From an uncultured Paracoccaceae bacterium (lineage in GTDB: Bacteria > Pseudomonadota > Alphaproteobacteria > Rhodobacterales > Rhodobacteraceae), in assembly GCA_951812305.1 (NCBI GenBank), contig CATOSB010000004.1, positions 620,001 through 684,000 on the forward strand: DNA of 64,000 bases, read 5' to 3'. The notes under the pieces were generated by a model. The model was not told the DNA's origin. It searched no databases and saw only the letters and a program-made list of their open reading frames with translations. Of this stretch, positions 20,311 to 32,598 are shown one piece after another. Made by a program: the position numbers and the translations under genes. Every line of letters begins with the position of its first letter. Within the stretch, counting starts at the first letter, position 1.

Positions 20311-21068
20311 GTTACCGCACCCGATTCGCACCCTCGCCGACCGGACCGCTGCATCTGGGACATGCCTACTCCGCACTTCTGGCGCAGGACCGGGTATTTG
20401 CCGAAAACGGTGATTTTCTGTTGCGGATCGATGACCTTGACCTGTCCCGTTCCCGCCGCGAATGGGAAACACAGTTGAAGGACGATCTGGATTGGCTGGG
20501 TCTGTGGTGGCCGGAACCTTGTAGGCGCGAATCCGAGCATCACGGCGAATACGACGCTGCACTCGACCGACTTTGGGCCAAAGGCCTGCTTTATCCGTGC
20601 ACTTGTACTCGTCGCGACATTCGCGAGGCCCTATCAGCCCCGCAGGATCATCGGCTGAACGGCGCGGAGTCTTGGGAATTCGTGGTTCGGTTTGCCGAGA
20701 CCGGCCGCGGTCCAGCCGGCGAAACTGGCACCATCGAGTTCGACCCAACAGAACTCGTGCAAACCGCTGGTGACGTGGTTCTTTTCCGTCGGGACAGCGG
20801 CTCAGCCTACCATCTGGCGGTCGTGGTCGACGACGCAGCGCAAGAAATTTCAGAGGTCGTGCGCGGCCAAGATTTATTCGAAGCGACCAAAATTCACGTT
20901 CTTCTTCAAAGGCTTCTCAACTTACCCACACCCAATTATCACCACCACCGCCTGATCCGTGATGATGAGGGCAAGCGACTTGCCAAACGTGACGACGCCC
21001 GAGCAATCGCGAAATATCGCGCCGACGGAAAGACACCCGAAGACATTCGCCGCATGGTCGGGCTATGA
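20307..21068 (+). CDS. gluQ: Glutamyl-Q tRNA(Asp) synthetase
   Basis: GluQ attaches glutamate to queuosine at position 34 of tRNA(Asp). The protein has 253 residues, short because it lacks the anticodon-binding domain of GltX. It has the HIGH-like motif TGPLHLGHAYSALL and the KMSKS-like segment KRLAKRDDARA. Zinc-ligand candidates are in CTCTRRDIREA. The GTG start overlaps the stop of the upstream methyltransferase. Its end overlaps the convergent hisI by 6 bp. Confidence 0.93.
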   Translation: MSYRTRFAPSPTGPLHLGHAYSALLAQDRVFAENGDFLLRIDDLDLSRSRREWETQLKDDLDWLGLWWPEPCRRESEHHGEYDAALDRLWAKGLLYPCTCTRRDIREALSAPQDHRLNGAESWEFVVRFAETGRGPAGETGTIEFDPTELVQTAGDVVLFRRDSGSAYHLAVVVDDAAQEISEVVRGQDLFEATKIHVLLQRLLNLPTPNYHHHRLIRDDEGKRLAKRDDARAIAKYRADGKTPEDIRRMVGL

Positions 21069-21425
21069 CATCGGTACCATCAATTCGCGCTCTTCACCTT
21101 CGGCCACGGATGTAAAGAAACAACTGCGCCGATTGGTATGACAGGCCGATCCAACCTGGCGCACAACGGCCAAAAGACAATCGCGGTCACAGTCGATCCG
21201 CAAATCCACCAGTTCCTGTGTGTGTCCGCTGGTCTCGCCCTTGACCCAAAACGCCTGTCTTGAACGCGACCAATAGGTAACCCGGTGCGTCTCCAGCGTT
21301 TTCGCGACAGCCTCGGCATTCATCCAGGCAAGCATAAGCACCTCGCCCGTCGCCTCATCCTGCGCAATTACCGGTAATAGCCCGCGTTCATCAAAGGTCA
21401 GTGTCTTGGGATCGAATGCCATCAC
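21063..21425 (-). CDS. hisI: Phosphoribosyl-AMP cyclohydrolase
   Basis: HisI opens the adenine ring of phosphoribosyl-AMP, the third step of histidine synthesis. The 120-residue protein is the stand-alone form without HisE. It carries the signature VTYWSRSRQAFWVKGETSGH and the metal-binding segments LRIDCDRDCLLAVV and GSACHTNRRSCFF. It converges on gluQ with a 6-bp overlap and is divergent from the Fe-S scaffold gene. Confidence 0.95.
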   Translation of the reverse strand: MMAFDPKTLTFDERGLLPVIAQDEATGEVLMLAWMNAEAVAKTLETHRVTYWSRSRQAFWVKGETSGHTQELVDLRIDCDRDCLLAVVRQVGSACHTNRRSCFFTSVAEGEERELMVPMS

Positions 21426-21486
21426 TTTTCCTTTTCATCGCGAAAGGCCCGCCCTATGTAGAAAAAACAACGAGACGAGAAAAGCC

Positions 21487-21936
21487 ATGAGTGACGGTGA
21501 TCTGATCAAACTTTATTCCGGGCGGATTCTGGAACTGGCGGCAGACATTCCTTTGACCGAGCGGCTTGAAAATCCGGATGCAAGTGTCAAGAGGCGCTCG
21601 CCGCTTTGTGGATCTACAGTAACCGTCGATATCCGTACCGAGGATGGCAAGATCACCGAATACGGACAGGATGTGAAAGCCTGCGCACTTGGGCAGGCAG
21701 CAGCATCCGTCGTCGGTCGCAACATCGTTGGTCGTACCCGGGCAGAGGTGGAATTCGCGCGTGACGAACTCGCCGCGATGCTTAAATCCGGCGGCCCTGT
21801 GCCAAGCGCACCCTTCGATGACCTCAAGGTTCTGGAACCCGCGCGGGAGTTCAAAAACCGCCACGCATCGATCTTGTTAACATTGGAAGCCACCGCCGAG
21901 GCGATGGCCGAAGCAGAAAAATCAGCCTGCGCCTGA
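21487..21936 (+). CDS. IscU/NifU-like Fe-S cluster assembly scaffold
   Basis: This 149-residue homologue of IscU/SufU N-type scaffolds has RRSPLCGSTVTVDI and VKACALGQAAASVV, which hold two of the cluster-ligand cysteines. A canonical third cysteine is not visible in the C-terminal half (REFKNRHASILLTLEA), so it may transfer rather than assemble clusters. ATG at 21487 follows AGACGAGAAAAGCC. It is the last gene before a strong palindrome. Confidence 0.8.
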   Translation: MSDGDLIKLYSGRILELAADIPLTERLENPDASVKRRSPLCGSTVTVDIRTEDGKITEYGQDVKACALGQAAASVVGRNIVGRTRAEVEFARDELAAMLKSGGPVPSAPFDDLKVLEPAREFKNRHASILLTLEATAEAMAEAEKSACA

Positions 21937-21954
21937 AATCCAATCGACAAAAAA

Positions 21955-21984
21955 ACCGCCGTCTCTGGCAAGAGAGACGGCGGT
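21955..21984 (-). terminator. Rho-independent terminator, strongest for the minus strand
   Basis: A perfect 12-bp stem (ACCGCCGTCTCT paired with AGAGACGGCGGT, 6-base loop) is preceded on the plus strand by a run of A. On the minus strand it is therefore followed by a run of T, which makes a canonical terminator for the small gene at 22125-22247. It may also end the plus-strand scaffold transcript, but without a T-run. Confidence 0.82.
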
Positions 21985-22124
21985 CAGTGGCGTCAGTTCA
22001 TTTCCAACCGTGCGGGGCGGGGTGAAGTATCACCCACGATGCCGGGGACAGGCAGTCGGCAGGCACGCGAAGGTTTGGGACAGGACCGCGTGCAGCGGGT
22101 TGGTCTGAGGACGCAGGCAGAGGG

Positions 22125-22247
22125 TTAAGAAATTCCCGGTATGTGCAACGCAACGGCCAGCAACACGACAATTGCCGTTGCACCGGCCATATCCTGAACC
22201 AGGGTCGCGCCGGACCGATTGATTAGCGTCTTGAAATCTGTAATCAT
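22125..22247 (-). CDS. 40-residue single-span membrane peptide
   Basis: This short frame reads MITDFKTLINRSGATLVQ, then DMAGATAIVVLLAVALHIPGIS. It has a charged amphipathic start followed by one hydrophobic span. I recall similar tiny proteins ending in ALHLPG-type motifs in Rhodobacteraceae, but I cannot verify this. Support comes from the clean TM segment, a GAAAG element about 12 bases before ATG, and a canonical minus-strand terminator 140 bp downstream. It lies downstream of recG on the same strand with a 102-bp AT-rich gap, so it probably has its own promoter. Confidence 0.6.
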   Translation of the reverse strand: MITDFKTLINRSGATLVQDMAGATAIVVLLAVALHIPGIS

Positions 22248-22349
22248 TTGGGCGGTCTTTCGTTGTTTGTTGCTATTTTGTTCTCAAATTTTCGACAAGA
22301 TGTAAAGAACTTTTTGAGAACATTTGTGAACAAAAGGGGATTTGATATG

Positions 22350-26578
<4,229 letters not shown>

Positions 26579-26614
26579 CTAGTGATAGGAGCGCACCGGG
26601 ATGGCGTCCAGAGC

Positions 26615-27328
26615 CTATGCCCCGATGGCGATCTGTTCGTTCATCACACTCGGTTCGGGATCACGCAGCACATAACCACGGCCCCATACGGTCTCAATAT
26701 GGTTCTCGCCTCCGGTCGCCACGCTGAGTTTCTTGCGCAACTTGCAGATGAATACGTCAATGATCTTCAACTCCGGCTCATCCATGCCGCCGTAAAGGTG
26801 GTTTAGGAACATTTCCTTGGTCAGCGTGGTACCCTTGCGCAGGCTCAATAGCTCCAGCATCTGGTATTCCTTGCCGGTCAGATGAACTGGCTTGCCCTCG
26901 ACATCGACCGTCTTGGCATCCAGATTCACCGAAACATTCCCGGTGCGGATCACTGATTGCGAATGCCCTTTTGAGCGGCGGATGATCGCATGAATGCGCG
27001 CGACCAGTTCTTCCCGGTGAAACGGTTTTGTCATGTAATCGTCGGCGCCAAACCCAAATCCTTTGAGTTTGTTTTCTGTATCATCGGCACCAGACAAAAT
27101 GAGGATTGGGGTTTCGATTTTGGCCAGACGCAACTGGCGAAGCACATCATGGCCGTTCATGTCCGGCAAATTCAGATCAAGCAGGATCAGGTCGTAGTCG
27201 TATAGTTTGGCCAGATCGATCCCCTCTTCCCCCAGATCCGTCGCATAAACGTTGAGGTTTGCATGAGTCAGCATCAGCTCAATACTTCTGGATGTTGTCG
27301 GGTCGTCTTCGACCAAAAGAACGCGCAT
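26615..27328 (-). CDS. ctrA: Cell-cycle response regulator CtrA
   Basis: CtrA is the OmpR/PhoB-type master regulator of the alphaproteobacterial cell cycle. In Rhodobacterales it also controls motility and gene transfer agents. The 237-residue protein has a receiver domain with [10 protein letters not shown], phospho-acceptor Asp51 in [13 protein letters not shown] and Lys101 in DDYMTKPF. The C-terminal winged helix has [17 protein letters not shown] and [13 protein letters not shown], as in CtrA proteins. The C-terminus (MNEQIAIGA) ends in small hydrophobic residues, as does the Caulobacter degradation signal. The gene sits next to sciP. Confidence 0.93.
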   Translation of the reverse strand: MRVLLVEDDPTTSRSIELMLTHANLNVYATDLGEEGIDLAKLYDYDLILLDLNLPDMNGHDVLRQLRLAKIETPILILSGADDTENKLKGFGFGADDYMTKPFHREELVARIHAIIRRSKGHSQSVIRTGNVSVNLDAKTVDVEGKPVHLTGKEYQMLELLSLRKGTTLTKEMFLNHLYGGMDEPELKIIDVFICKLRKKLSVATGGENHIETVWGRGYVLRDPEPSVMNEQIAIGA

Positions 27329-27380
27329 GGTTAATCTCCACTGGGGCGGCTTCGTTAACCAACACTGTGCCGATAAATGG

Positions 27381-27395
27381 TTAACGTGCGGTTAC
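27381..27395. promoter_or_regulatory. CtrA-box-like site between sciP and ctrA
   Basis: The sequence TTAA-CGTGCGG-TTAC matches the CtrA consensus TTAA-N7-TTAA with one mismatch. It lies 53 bp upstream of the ctrA start, and further TTAACC half-sites occur at 27331-27336 and 27350-27358. This suggests autoregulation, which is known for CtrA in Caulobacter; here it is inferred. Confidence 0.45.
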
Positions 27396-27420
27396 TATAA
27401 TACAACCAATGGTAATGTGT

Positions 27421-27699
27421 TTAAAGTTTTCGGTATTTCTGTACAGCTGTTGCTTTCAATGCCGCCTCGCCATGTGTCTCAACCGCGTTACGCCATTCGT
27501 TGAATTCATCTTCGCTGAGTGAGTAAGTTTCCAGCGCCTCTTTTACCGGCAAAAGGCCGAATATAACACCCTTCACCACCAGCGCCTTGCGGCTGGCGAC
27601 CCAGCGCCGCGTATTTGGCGGTGGCAGGTCGGCGCGCGACATAACGCTGCCATCGGGCAAGGTAACGGTGCGTGGTCCTTCAATCTTTCGCAAATACAT
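27421..27699 (-). CDS. sciP: SciP-type CtrA inhibitory protein (DUF1153)
   Basis: SciP is a small protein that, in Caulobacter, binds CtrA and blocks its recruitment of RNA polymerase. The 92-residue frame has the DUF1153 core: TLPDGSVMSRADLPPPNTRR, then WVASRKALVVKGV and the helix-turn-helix-like stretch ALETYSLSEDEFNEWRNAV. It lies directly upstream of ctrA on the same strand, which supports the assignment and suggests the pair is coordinately controlled. Confidence 0.88.
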   Translation of the reverse strand: MYLRKIEGPRTVTLPDGSVMSRADLPPPNTRRWVASRKALVVKGVIFGLLPVKEALETYSLSEDEFNEWRNAVETHGEAALKATAVQKYRKL

Positions 27700-27823
27700 C
27701 CATTCCGGTCCGTCTGATCATTTTATGCGAAAATGCGTGACCGTTCTTAATAGCCGGTGAAACCACCCCTTGTGAGTAGTTCGGATTTTCCTATATTCCG
27801 CTACGACTTTTCTGGAGTTTGTT

Positions 27824-28963
27824 ATGCCGCTCGATACGGGCCTGAATTCACTGGGCTTTGCAAAGCCGCCAGCCGAAACCCGCGTGGTCGTTGCCATGTC
27901 GGGCGGCGTGGATTCGTCTGTCGTCGCGGCCGAACTGGCGTCAGAGGGTTACGATGTGGTCGGTGTGACGCTTCAGCTTTACGACCATGGCGCGGCGCTC
28001 GCCAAAAAGGGCGCGTGTTGCGCAGGCATCGACATTCACGATGCGCGCCGCGTCGCAGAAGAAATGGGGTTTTCCCATTACGTGCTCGATTACGAAAATA
28101 TCTTTCGCGACGCGGTGATCGACGAGTTCGCTGATAGCTATCTGTCAGGCGCGACGCCTGTTCCCTGCATCCGCTGTAATGAGCGGGTGAAATTCAAGGA
28201 TTTGCTGGAAACGGCCCGCGATCTGGAGGCCGACTGTATGGCGACCGGCCACTATATCCAGCGCAAAGCCGGCGCGGCGGGCCCCGAACTACATTCGGCT
28301 GCTGATGCTGCGCGCGATCAATCCTATTTCCTGTTCTCGACCACGCAGGAACAACTGGAATTTTTGCGCTTCCCGCTCGGGCATCTGCCAACTAAGACCG
28401 AAACCCGCGCTTTGGCGGCAAAACACGGGCTGATCGTGGCGGATAAGCCCGATAGCCAGGACATCTGCTTTGTACCGGATGGCAACTATGCCGCCGTCAT
28501 TGAAAAACTGCGTCCAGGAGCAGCAGAACCAGGCGAAATTGTACATGTCGATGGTCGGGTTGTTGGCGAGCACAGTGGAGTCATCCATTACACAATCGGT
28601 CAACGCCGTGGCCTTGGCATCGGCGGGTTGGAAGAGCCGCTTTATGTCGTGAGGCTGGATGTCGATACCCGCCGGGTGATCGTTGGGCCAAAAGATTTGC
28701 TGGCGACCCGCGTCATTCCCGTTCGCGAAATCAACTGGCTTGGCGGTGAATCTTTCGAAAGCCGCGCAGAATGGCCATTGGCCGTAAAAGTGCGCTCGAC
28801 CCGTCCGCCCCGCGACGCGATTGTCCGACCAGTGTCTGCCAACGAAGCCGAAGTCGAACTGATCGTTGCGGAAGAGGGCGTTTCGCCTGGACAGGCCTGC
28901 GTGTTTTATGATCCTGATGGCAGCCGGATTTTTGGCGGTGGATGGATCTGGAACGGGCGTTAG
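27824..28963 (+). CDS. mnmA: tRNA-specific 2-thiouridylase MnmA
   Basis: MnmA puts sulfur on U34 of tRNAs for Lys, Glu and Gln. The 379-residue protein has the PP-loop [18 protein letters not shown] for ATP. The two catalytic cysteines lie in [14 protein letters not shown] and [10 protein letters not shown]. The family segment [14 protein letters not shown] follows, and the protein ends in a C-terminal beta-barrel (SRIFGGGWI). It is divergent from sciP with a 124-bp gap. Confidence 0.96.
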   Translation: MPLDTGLNSLGFAKPPAETRVVVAMSGGVDSSVVAAELASEGYDVVGVTLQLYDHGAALAKKGACCAGIDIHDARRVAEEMGFSHYVLDYENIFRDAVIDEFADSYLSGATPVPCIRCNERVKFKDLLETARDLEADCMATGHYIQRKAGAAGPELHSAADAARDQSYFLFSTTQEQLEFLRFPLGHLPTKTETRALAAKHGLIVADKPDSQDICFVPDGNYAAVIEKLRPGAAEPGEIVHVDGRVVGEHSGVIHYTIGQRRGLGIGGLEEPLYVVRLDVDTRRVIVGPKDLLATRVIPVREINWLGGESFESRAEWPLAVKVRSTRPPRDAIVRPVSANEAEVELIVAEEGVSPGQACVFYDPDGSRIFGGGWIWNGR

Positions 28964-29121
28964 TTTGAATTCGCTTATTTGCGTATGAATACAGTTTTTG
29001 GCCTGAAGCGGACATCGCGCGTCTTGCCGCTTGATTTGCGAATGGCTGCTTAAGGCCATGAATTGCCGTATCGCGCACATCGAAAGTTTGAATTCCGCCC
29101 TTTTTTGCCTGCAACGCAATT

Positions 29122-29188
29122 TTATCTGATCCCAAAGGCCCGGAGCATCAGCCCCGCGCGGCGCGAAAACTCTGACTGCCCTAACGAT
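29122..29188 (-). pseudogene. Detached 3' end of the squalene/phytoene synthase-like gene
   Basis: Read on the minus strand across the target duplication TAACGAT (29182-29188), this stretch continues the frame of the gene at 31909-32598. It reads GQSEFSRRAGLMLRAFGIR and then TAA. This is what the C-terminus of this family looks like, and the frame fits exactly once 29189-31915 is removed. Confidence 0.88.
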
Positions 29189-29226
29189 ACCCCGATTCTG
29201 GATAAGACGTTGGCGTCACCAGTGCA

Positions 29227-29667
29227 CTACTCGACAGAATTTTTTCGTAGTTTTTTGATTCGTTTTTTACGATACTCGTTGACCCTTTTTCGCAGAGGGT
29301 TGCGATGAGGGATTTCCACCATTGTTATGGAAATGATCCTCGGTTCTCTCAAAGCCTCATTTGGCTCCAGTTCAACGGCAATTCCGCCAAACTCTCCAAG
29401 AAATAGAACATTTGAAACGGTTTCGTGATCTGCTTTGAATGTATCAGGGTCATTTTTCCGTACGTGTTTCGGGATGATCACCTGAAAGGGAGTGGCAGCC
29501 ATCAGATCGAGCACAAGTGTCATGGTTCTTTTAGGGAGCGCAGCCAGTTCATTGAGCTTATCCGTGAGGGCGTAGAAACGGTTGGGGTCCTCTTCCATCA
29601 TGTCGAACATGAGGTCCCGGATCTTCTCATAAGCGAGATCTTCGTTGATTGGGAAGTTGTTCTCCAT
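29227..29667 (-). CDS. Unrecognised passenger protein inside the IS982-type element
   Basis: I do not recognise this 146-residue protein. It is soluble and acidic in its first half (KIRDLMFDMMEEDPNRFYAL) and strongly basic at the end (RKRVNEYRKKRIKKLRKN), which could bind nucleic acid. No signal peptide or catalytic motif is visible. It is divergent from the transposase of the same element. IS4 copy 2 is inserted so that the 9-bp duplication CCATGGCGC contains the start codon. The native ribosome-binding site (AAAAGGTG on the coding strand, near 30873-30880) is now 1.2 kb away. The IS4 terminal repeat supplies a substitute, GGTAAGG, 4 bases before ATG. Confidence 0.65.
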   Translation of the reverse strand: MENNFPINEDLAYEKIRDLMFDMMEEDPNRFYALTDKLNELAALPKRTMTLVLDLMAATPFQVIIPKHVRKNDPDTFKADHETVSNVLFLGEFGGIAVELEPNEALREPRIISITMVEIPHRNPLRKRVNEYRKKRIKKLRKNSVE

Positions 29668-29672
29668 GGCGC

Positions 29673-30862
29673 CTTACCACCCTTCAAAATTTCCGGATCT
29701 GATTTGACGTTTGTCTGATCTGTGTGATTCAAGGAGTCTCCACTGCTGATATTGGAGGCTGGTTTGTTGGGAAATGTTTGTTTTTCAGAGCTTTATTCGA
29801 AGGTTGAGGCGGATTTTCAGGACCGCTTGCTCGGGTATCACAAGTCGCGCCGGGAGGGATTGTGCATCATAGCAAGCGTGATTTTGAACACGCGCAGCGT
29901 CAATCTGATGGAAAATGCGGCTGCTCTGCCCCGCGATATCGGCTCTGTGGACCACCGCTATCAATACATTTCGCGGGTTCTGGGCAATCCTCACATCGAT
30001 ACTGATGAGATCATGCAGGCCTATGTTGGTGAAATTTTCCGCCGCCAGTGTGAGGCCGGAGAAACGATTGTGGTGGCCCTTGATCAAAGCAAGCTCAACG
30101 AAGGGCATGAGGTTTTGATGTTATCGGTGCGGATGCGGGATCGGGCCCTCCCGGTCGCCTGGCGTGTACGCCAGACCAAAGGGCCGATTGGATGGCGCGT
30201 GCAACATGAGCTTTTGGAAGCAGTCCGCCCATGGCTCCCGGCGGATGCGCGTGTGTTGCTGGCGGGAGATCGGTTTTATGGAACCGCCCGATTGGTCGCA
30301 TGGTGCCAGGAGGCTGGATGGGACTACCGGCTGCGCATGAAGGGAAATATCACACTGCAACATCAGGGTGGCGAGATGATGACGCGCGAAATTGCCCAAC
30401 TGATGCCCGAAGGGCTTGTAAACGCTGAGCTTTACGGAACGGGCGTCTTTAGCAACATTGGAGTGCTTCACGAAGAGGGGCACAAAGAGCCTTGGATTAT
30501 TGCCATGAATGCAGCACCGTCCGAGTACAAGGTGCTCGATTATGGAATGCGTTGGGGAATTGAAGCCATGTTCTCCGACTTCAAAACCCGGGGCTTTGAA
30601 ATTACTCAAAGCCAGATCAAAAAGCCGGATCGATTGGCCCGCCTCATTTTGGTGCTGGCAATCGCCATGTACTGGGCTGTTTCAACCGGAGCAAACGAAG
30701 AGCACCACGTCGCAATACGCGGCGAAAAAAGGGGATTCGAAAAGCCCGAAGGTCCTTATGCTCTCTCTTCAAGACAGGCCTTCGTGCTATCCGACGATGC
30801 CTCGCAGGTTATGCCAAAATCCCCAAGCTCTGGGATGTCTGGCTAAATTGAAGGGTGGTAAG
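29673..30862 (+). mobile_element. IS4-type element, copy 2 (nested in the IS982-type element)
   Basis: This 1190-bp element has the same ends as copy 1 and a 9-bp duplication CCATGGCGC (29664-29672 and 30863-30871). It entered at the start codon of the passenger gene, so it is younger than the IS982-type insertion. Confidence 0.94.
29752..30846 (+). CDS. IS4-family transposase
   Basis: This is an intact 364-residue DDE transposase, identical in sequence to the copy at 4110-5204. Its ALDQSK and AGDRFYG acidic motifs and the YGMRWGIEAMFSDFK signature are unchanged. Confidence 0.93.
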   Translation: MEAGLLGNVCFSELYSKVEADFQDRLLGYHKSRREGLCIIASVILNTRSVNLMENAAALPRDIGSVDHRYQYISRVLGNPHIDTDEIMQAYVGEIFRRQCEAGETIVVALDQSKLNEGHEVLMLSVRMRDRALPVAWRVRQTKGPIGWRVQHELLEAVRPWLPADARVLLAGDRFYGTARLVAWCQEAGWDYRLRMKGNITLQHQGGEMMTREIAQLMPEGLVNAELYGTGVFSNIGVLHEEGHKEPWIIAMNAAPSEYKVLDYGMRWGIEAMFSDFKTRGFEITQSQIKKPDRLARLILVLAIAMYWAVSTGANEEHHVAIRGEKRGFEKPEGPYALSSRQAFVLSDDASQVMPKSPSSGMSG

Positions 30863-30994
30863 CCATGGCGCGCACCTTTTGCCCCGTGTTGACCAGCCTG
30901 AATGCCCCCGTGATTAGTATGGGGTGAGAGGGGTTTCCAGGTACGTTGCCCCATGATTCAAGGTTCAAAAGCGACACAATATGGACCGCCACTC

Positions 30995-31888
30995 ATGTCG
31001 ATCACTAACACCGCACTTTTTGTCTGTCTCGATGATTTTGCAAAAACCTACGAGGACTGGGAGCGCCACCGGTTGATCCCCTCGGGTCGTCAGAGGCTTC
31101 GCTCCGGCAAGCTGACCCTGGGGGAGAGCCTGTTCATCATGGTCTTGTTTCACTTGTCGCCGTTCAAGGACTTCAAACATTATTGGATTTATGGCGTTGA
31201 GCAGAAATACCGTGACTGCTTTGGCACCCTCCCGAGCTATGGTCGGTTTGTCAGCCTCATGCCAAGATTAATGGTGCCGTTTTGCATACTGCTGCACTGC
31301 TTCAGCGGTGAAAAAACCGGCGTCTATTTTGCCGACAGCACTAAGCTCGCGGTCTGCCACAATGCCCGCATTAATCGAAACAAGGTCTTCAAGGGGCTGG
31401 CAAAGCGCGGTCGCAGCACAATGGGCTGGTTCTTTGGCTTCAAACTGCATCTAATCATCAACAACAAGGGGGAGATCATGGCCGTCAAAATCACGGCAGG
31501 TAATGTCGATGATCGAAAGCCGTTTGAAGCCATGATCGCGGGCCCCGAAGGCAAAATATTTGCTGATAAGGGCTATATCTCCAAATCCCTCTTCCAACGG
31601 CTCTGGCAGCGTGGGCTCCACCTCGTCACCGGCATTCGCCGCAACATGAAAAACTATCTCCTGCCAATCCTGAACAAAATCCTGTTGCGAAGGCGGTTCA
31701 TCATCGAAACTCTGTTCGATAAGTTGAAAACCAGCATGGGACTGGAACACACTCGACACAGATCGCCTGCCAACGCATTCGTACACCTCATCTCGTGTGT
31801 CGCAGCCTATATGCTCGGGAAAACCAAAGTTAAAATGGGACCCATAACCGTGCCGGAAACAATCAGGCAGGTCGAATACCAGATATAG
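30995..31888 (+). CDS. IS982-family transposase
   Basis: This DDE transposase has about 297 residues from ATG 30995 ([15 protein letters not shown]); an upstream ATG at 30953 adds 14 residues of no obvious family character. Catalytic acidic residues lie in [25 protein letters not shown] and [13 protein letters not shown], the IS982 pattern. The frame is complete. Its stop is 20 bp before the element's right terminal repeat. Confidence 0.9.
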   Translation: MSITNTALFVCLDDFAKTYEDWERHRLIPSGRQRLRSGKLTLGESLFIMVLFHLSPFKDFKHYWIYGVEQKYRDCFGTLPSYGRFVSLMPRLMVPFCILLHCFSGEKTGVYFADSTKLAVCHNARINRNKVFKGLAKRGRSTMGWFFGFKLHLIINNKGEIMAVKITAGNVDDRKPFEAMIAGPEGKIFADKGYISKSLFQRLWQRGLHLVTGIRRNMKNYLLPILNKILLRRRFIIETLFDKLKTSMGLEHTRHRSPANAFVHLISCVAAYMLGKTKVKMGPITVPETIRQVEYQI

Positions 31889-31908
31889 CGCTTATCCAGA
31901 ACTCAGGT

Positions 31909-32598
31909 TAACGATCCATCCAAAACACGCCAAGGCCGGGACTTTATCTGCCGCAACAGCGGTCCTGCTCGCCAGCAAGGCAACAAAGCGGCGCGCGCAT
32001 CTTTTGGCACCCGGGAGGAAGCGAGCCTTCTTAGCCCTTCAACAGCCAAATCACGAATGGCCGCCTCACTTCCGTTCACCAACGGAAACCGCCCGCTCGC
32101 CGCCAGTTGGGGAACAGCAAGAAACCACGATGCCAACCCGGCCGCCCAAGCCACATCCCGAATTGGCTCTTCTTCCATTTTACCGCCTGCTGAGCGTACA
32201 GCGGCCAATGCCAATCCGCCCGATGTCTCGTCAATATAACCGGCAAAATGCGCTTCATCATCAAACGGGTTCTTGTAAAGATCCCACCGACGCGCCCTGA
32301 TCAACCGCTGCAGGATTTCGACCGTTTCGCCGTCAATCACCTCAGACAGTGGTGTCACAACCTCATGGTGCCGGATCGACCCACCGGCTTTGATTTCCTC
32401 CAGCGCATCATGCCACCATTGCAGCCGCATTTCCGCGATCAGCGGTTCATCCGTAACCCAGGGTGCGCGCGCGACTTCCACGTTGAACGCATAAATCGGA
32501 AACAGGATTTTACGCGCCGCAACCGGCGCCGCCATCGTCGCCAGAAACCGGTCTGCATCTCCGCGCCGCACGATCTCCGCGCAGGCTGCGATGCTCAT
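31909..32598 (-). pseudogene. Squalene/phytoene synthase-like gene, C-terminus cut off by IS982
   Basis: The remaining frame encodes about 230 residues of a trans-isoprenyl-diphosphate synthase homologue. It includes AAPVAARKILFPIYAFNVEVA and MRLQWWHDALEEI. The usual aspartate-rich DxxxD pattern is degraded (NPFDDEAHFAGYIDETSGG), so it is more like the short alphaproteobacterial paralogues than a true phytoene synthase. The IS982-type element supplies a premature TGA at 31903-31905 after one foreign residue, removing the last 19 residues (now at 29122-29181). The start overlaps the upstream methyltransferase stop (ATGA), so it was the last gene of that operon. Partial function cannot be excluded. 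Confidence 0.8.

Larger units (their letters stand above)
29189..31908 (+). mobile_element. IS982-type element with passenger gene, interrupted by IS4
   Basis: The ends ACCCCGATTCTGGATAAG (left) and ACCTGAGTTCTGGATAAG (right, inward) match at 14 of 18 bases. They are flanked by a 7-bp duplication TAACGAT (29182-29188 and 31909-31915). After subtracting the IS4 copy and its 9-bp duplication the element is about 1521 bp, roughly 450 bp longer than a usual IS982. The surplus is the oppositely oriented gene at 29227-29667. The host gene is a squalene/phytoene synthase homologue. Confidence 0.85.

Noticed and set aside
21998..22183. 61-codon minus-strand frame beside the terminator
   Set aside because: Its composition is unlike a protein (Pro/Arg/Ser-rich), and the 40-codon frame at 22125-22247 in another frame fits better.
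30863..30952. First reading of the IS982 element as truncated on its left, starting next to its transposase
   Set aside because: A matching terminal repeat and the identical 7-bp target duplication were found at 29182-29206, so the element is complete and includes the passenger gene.
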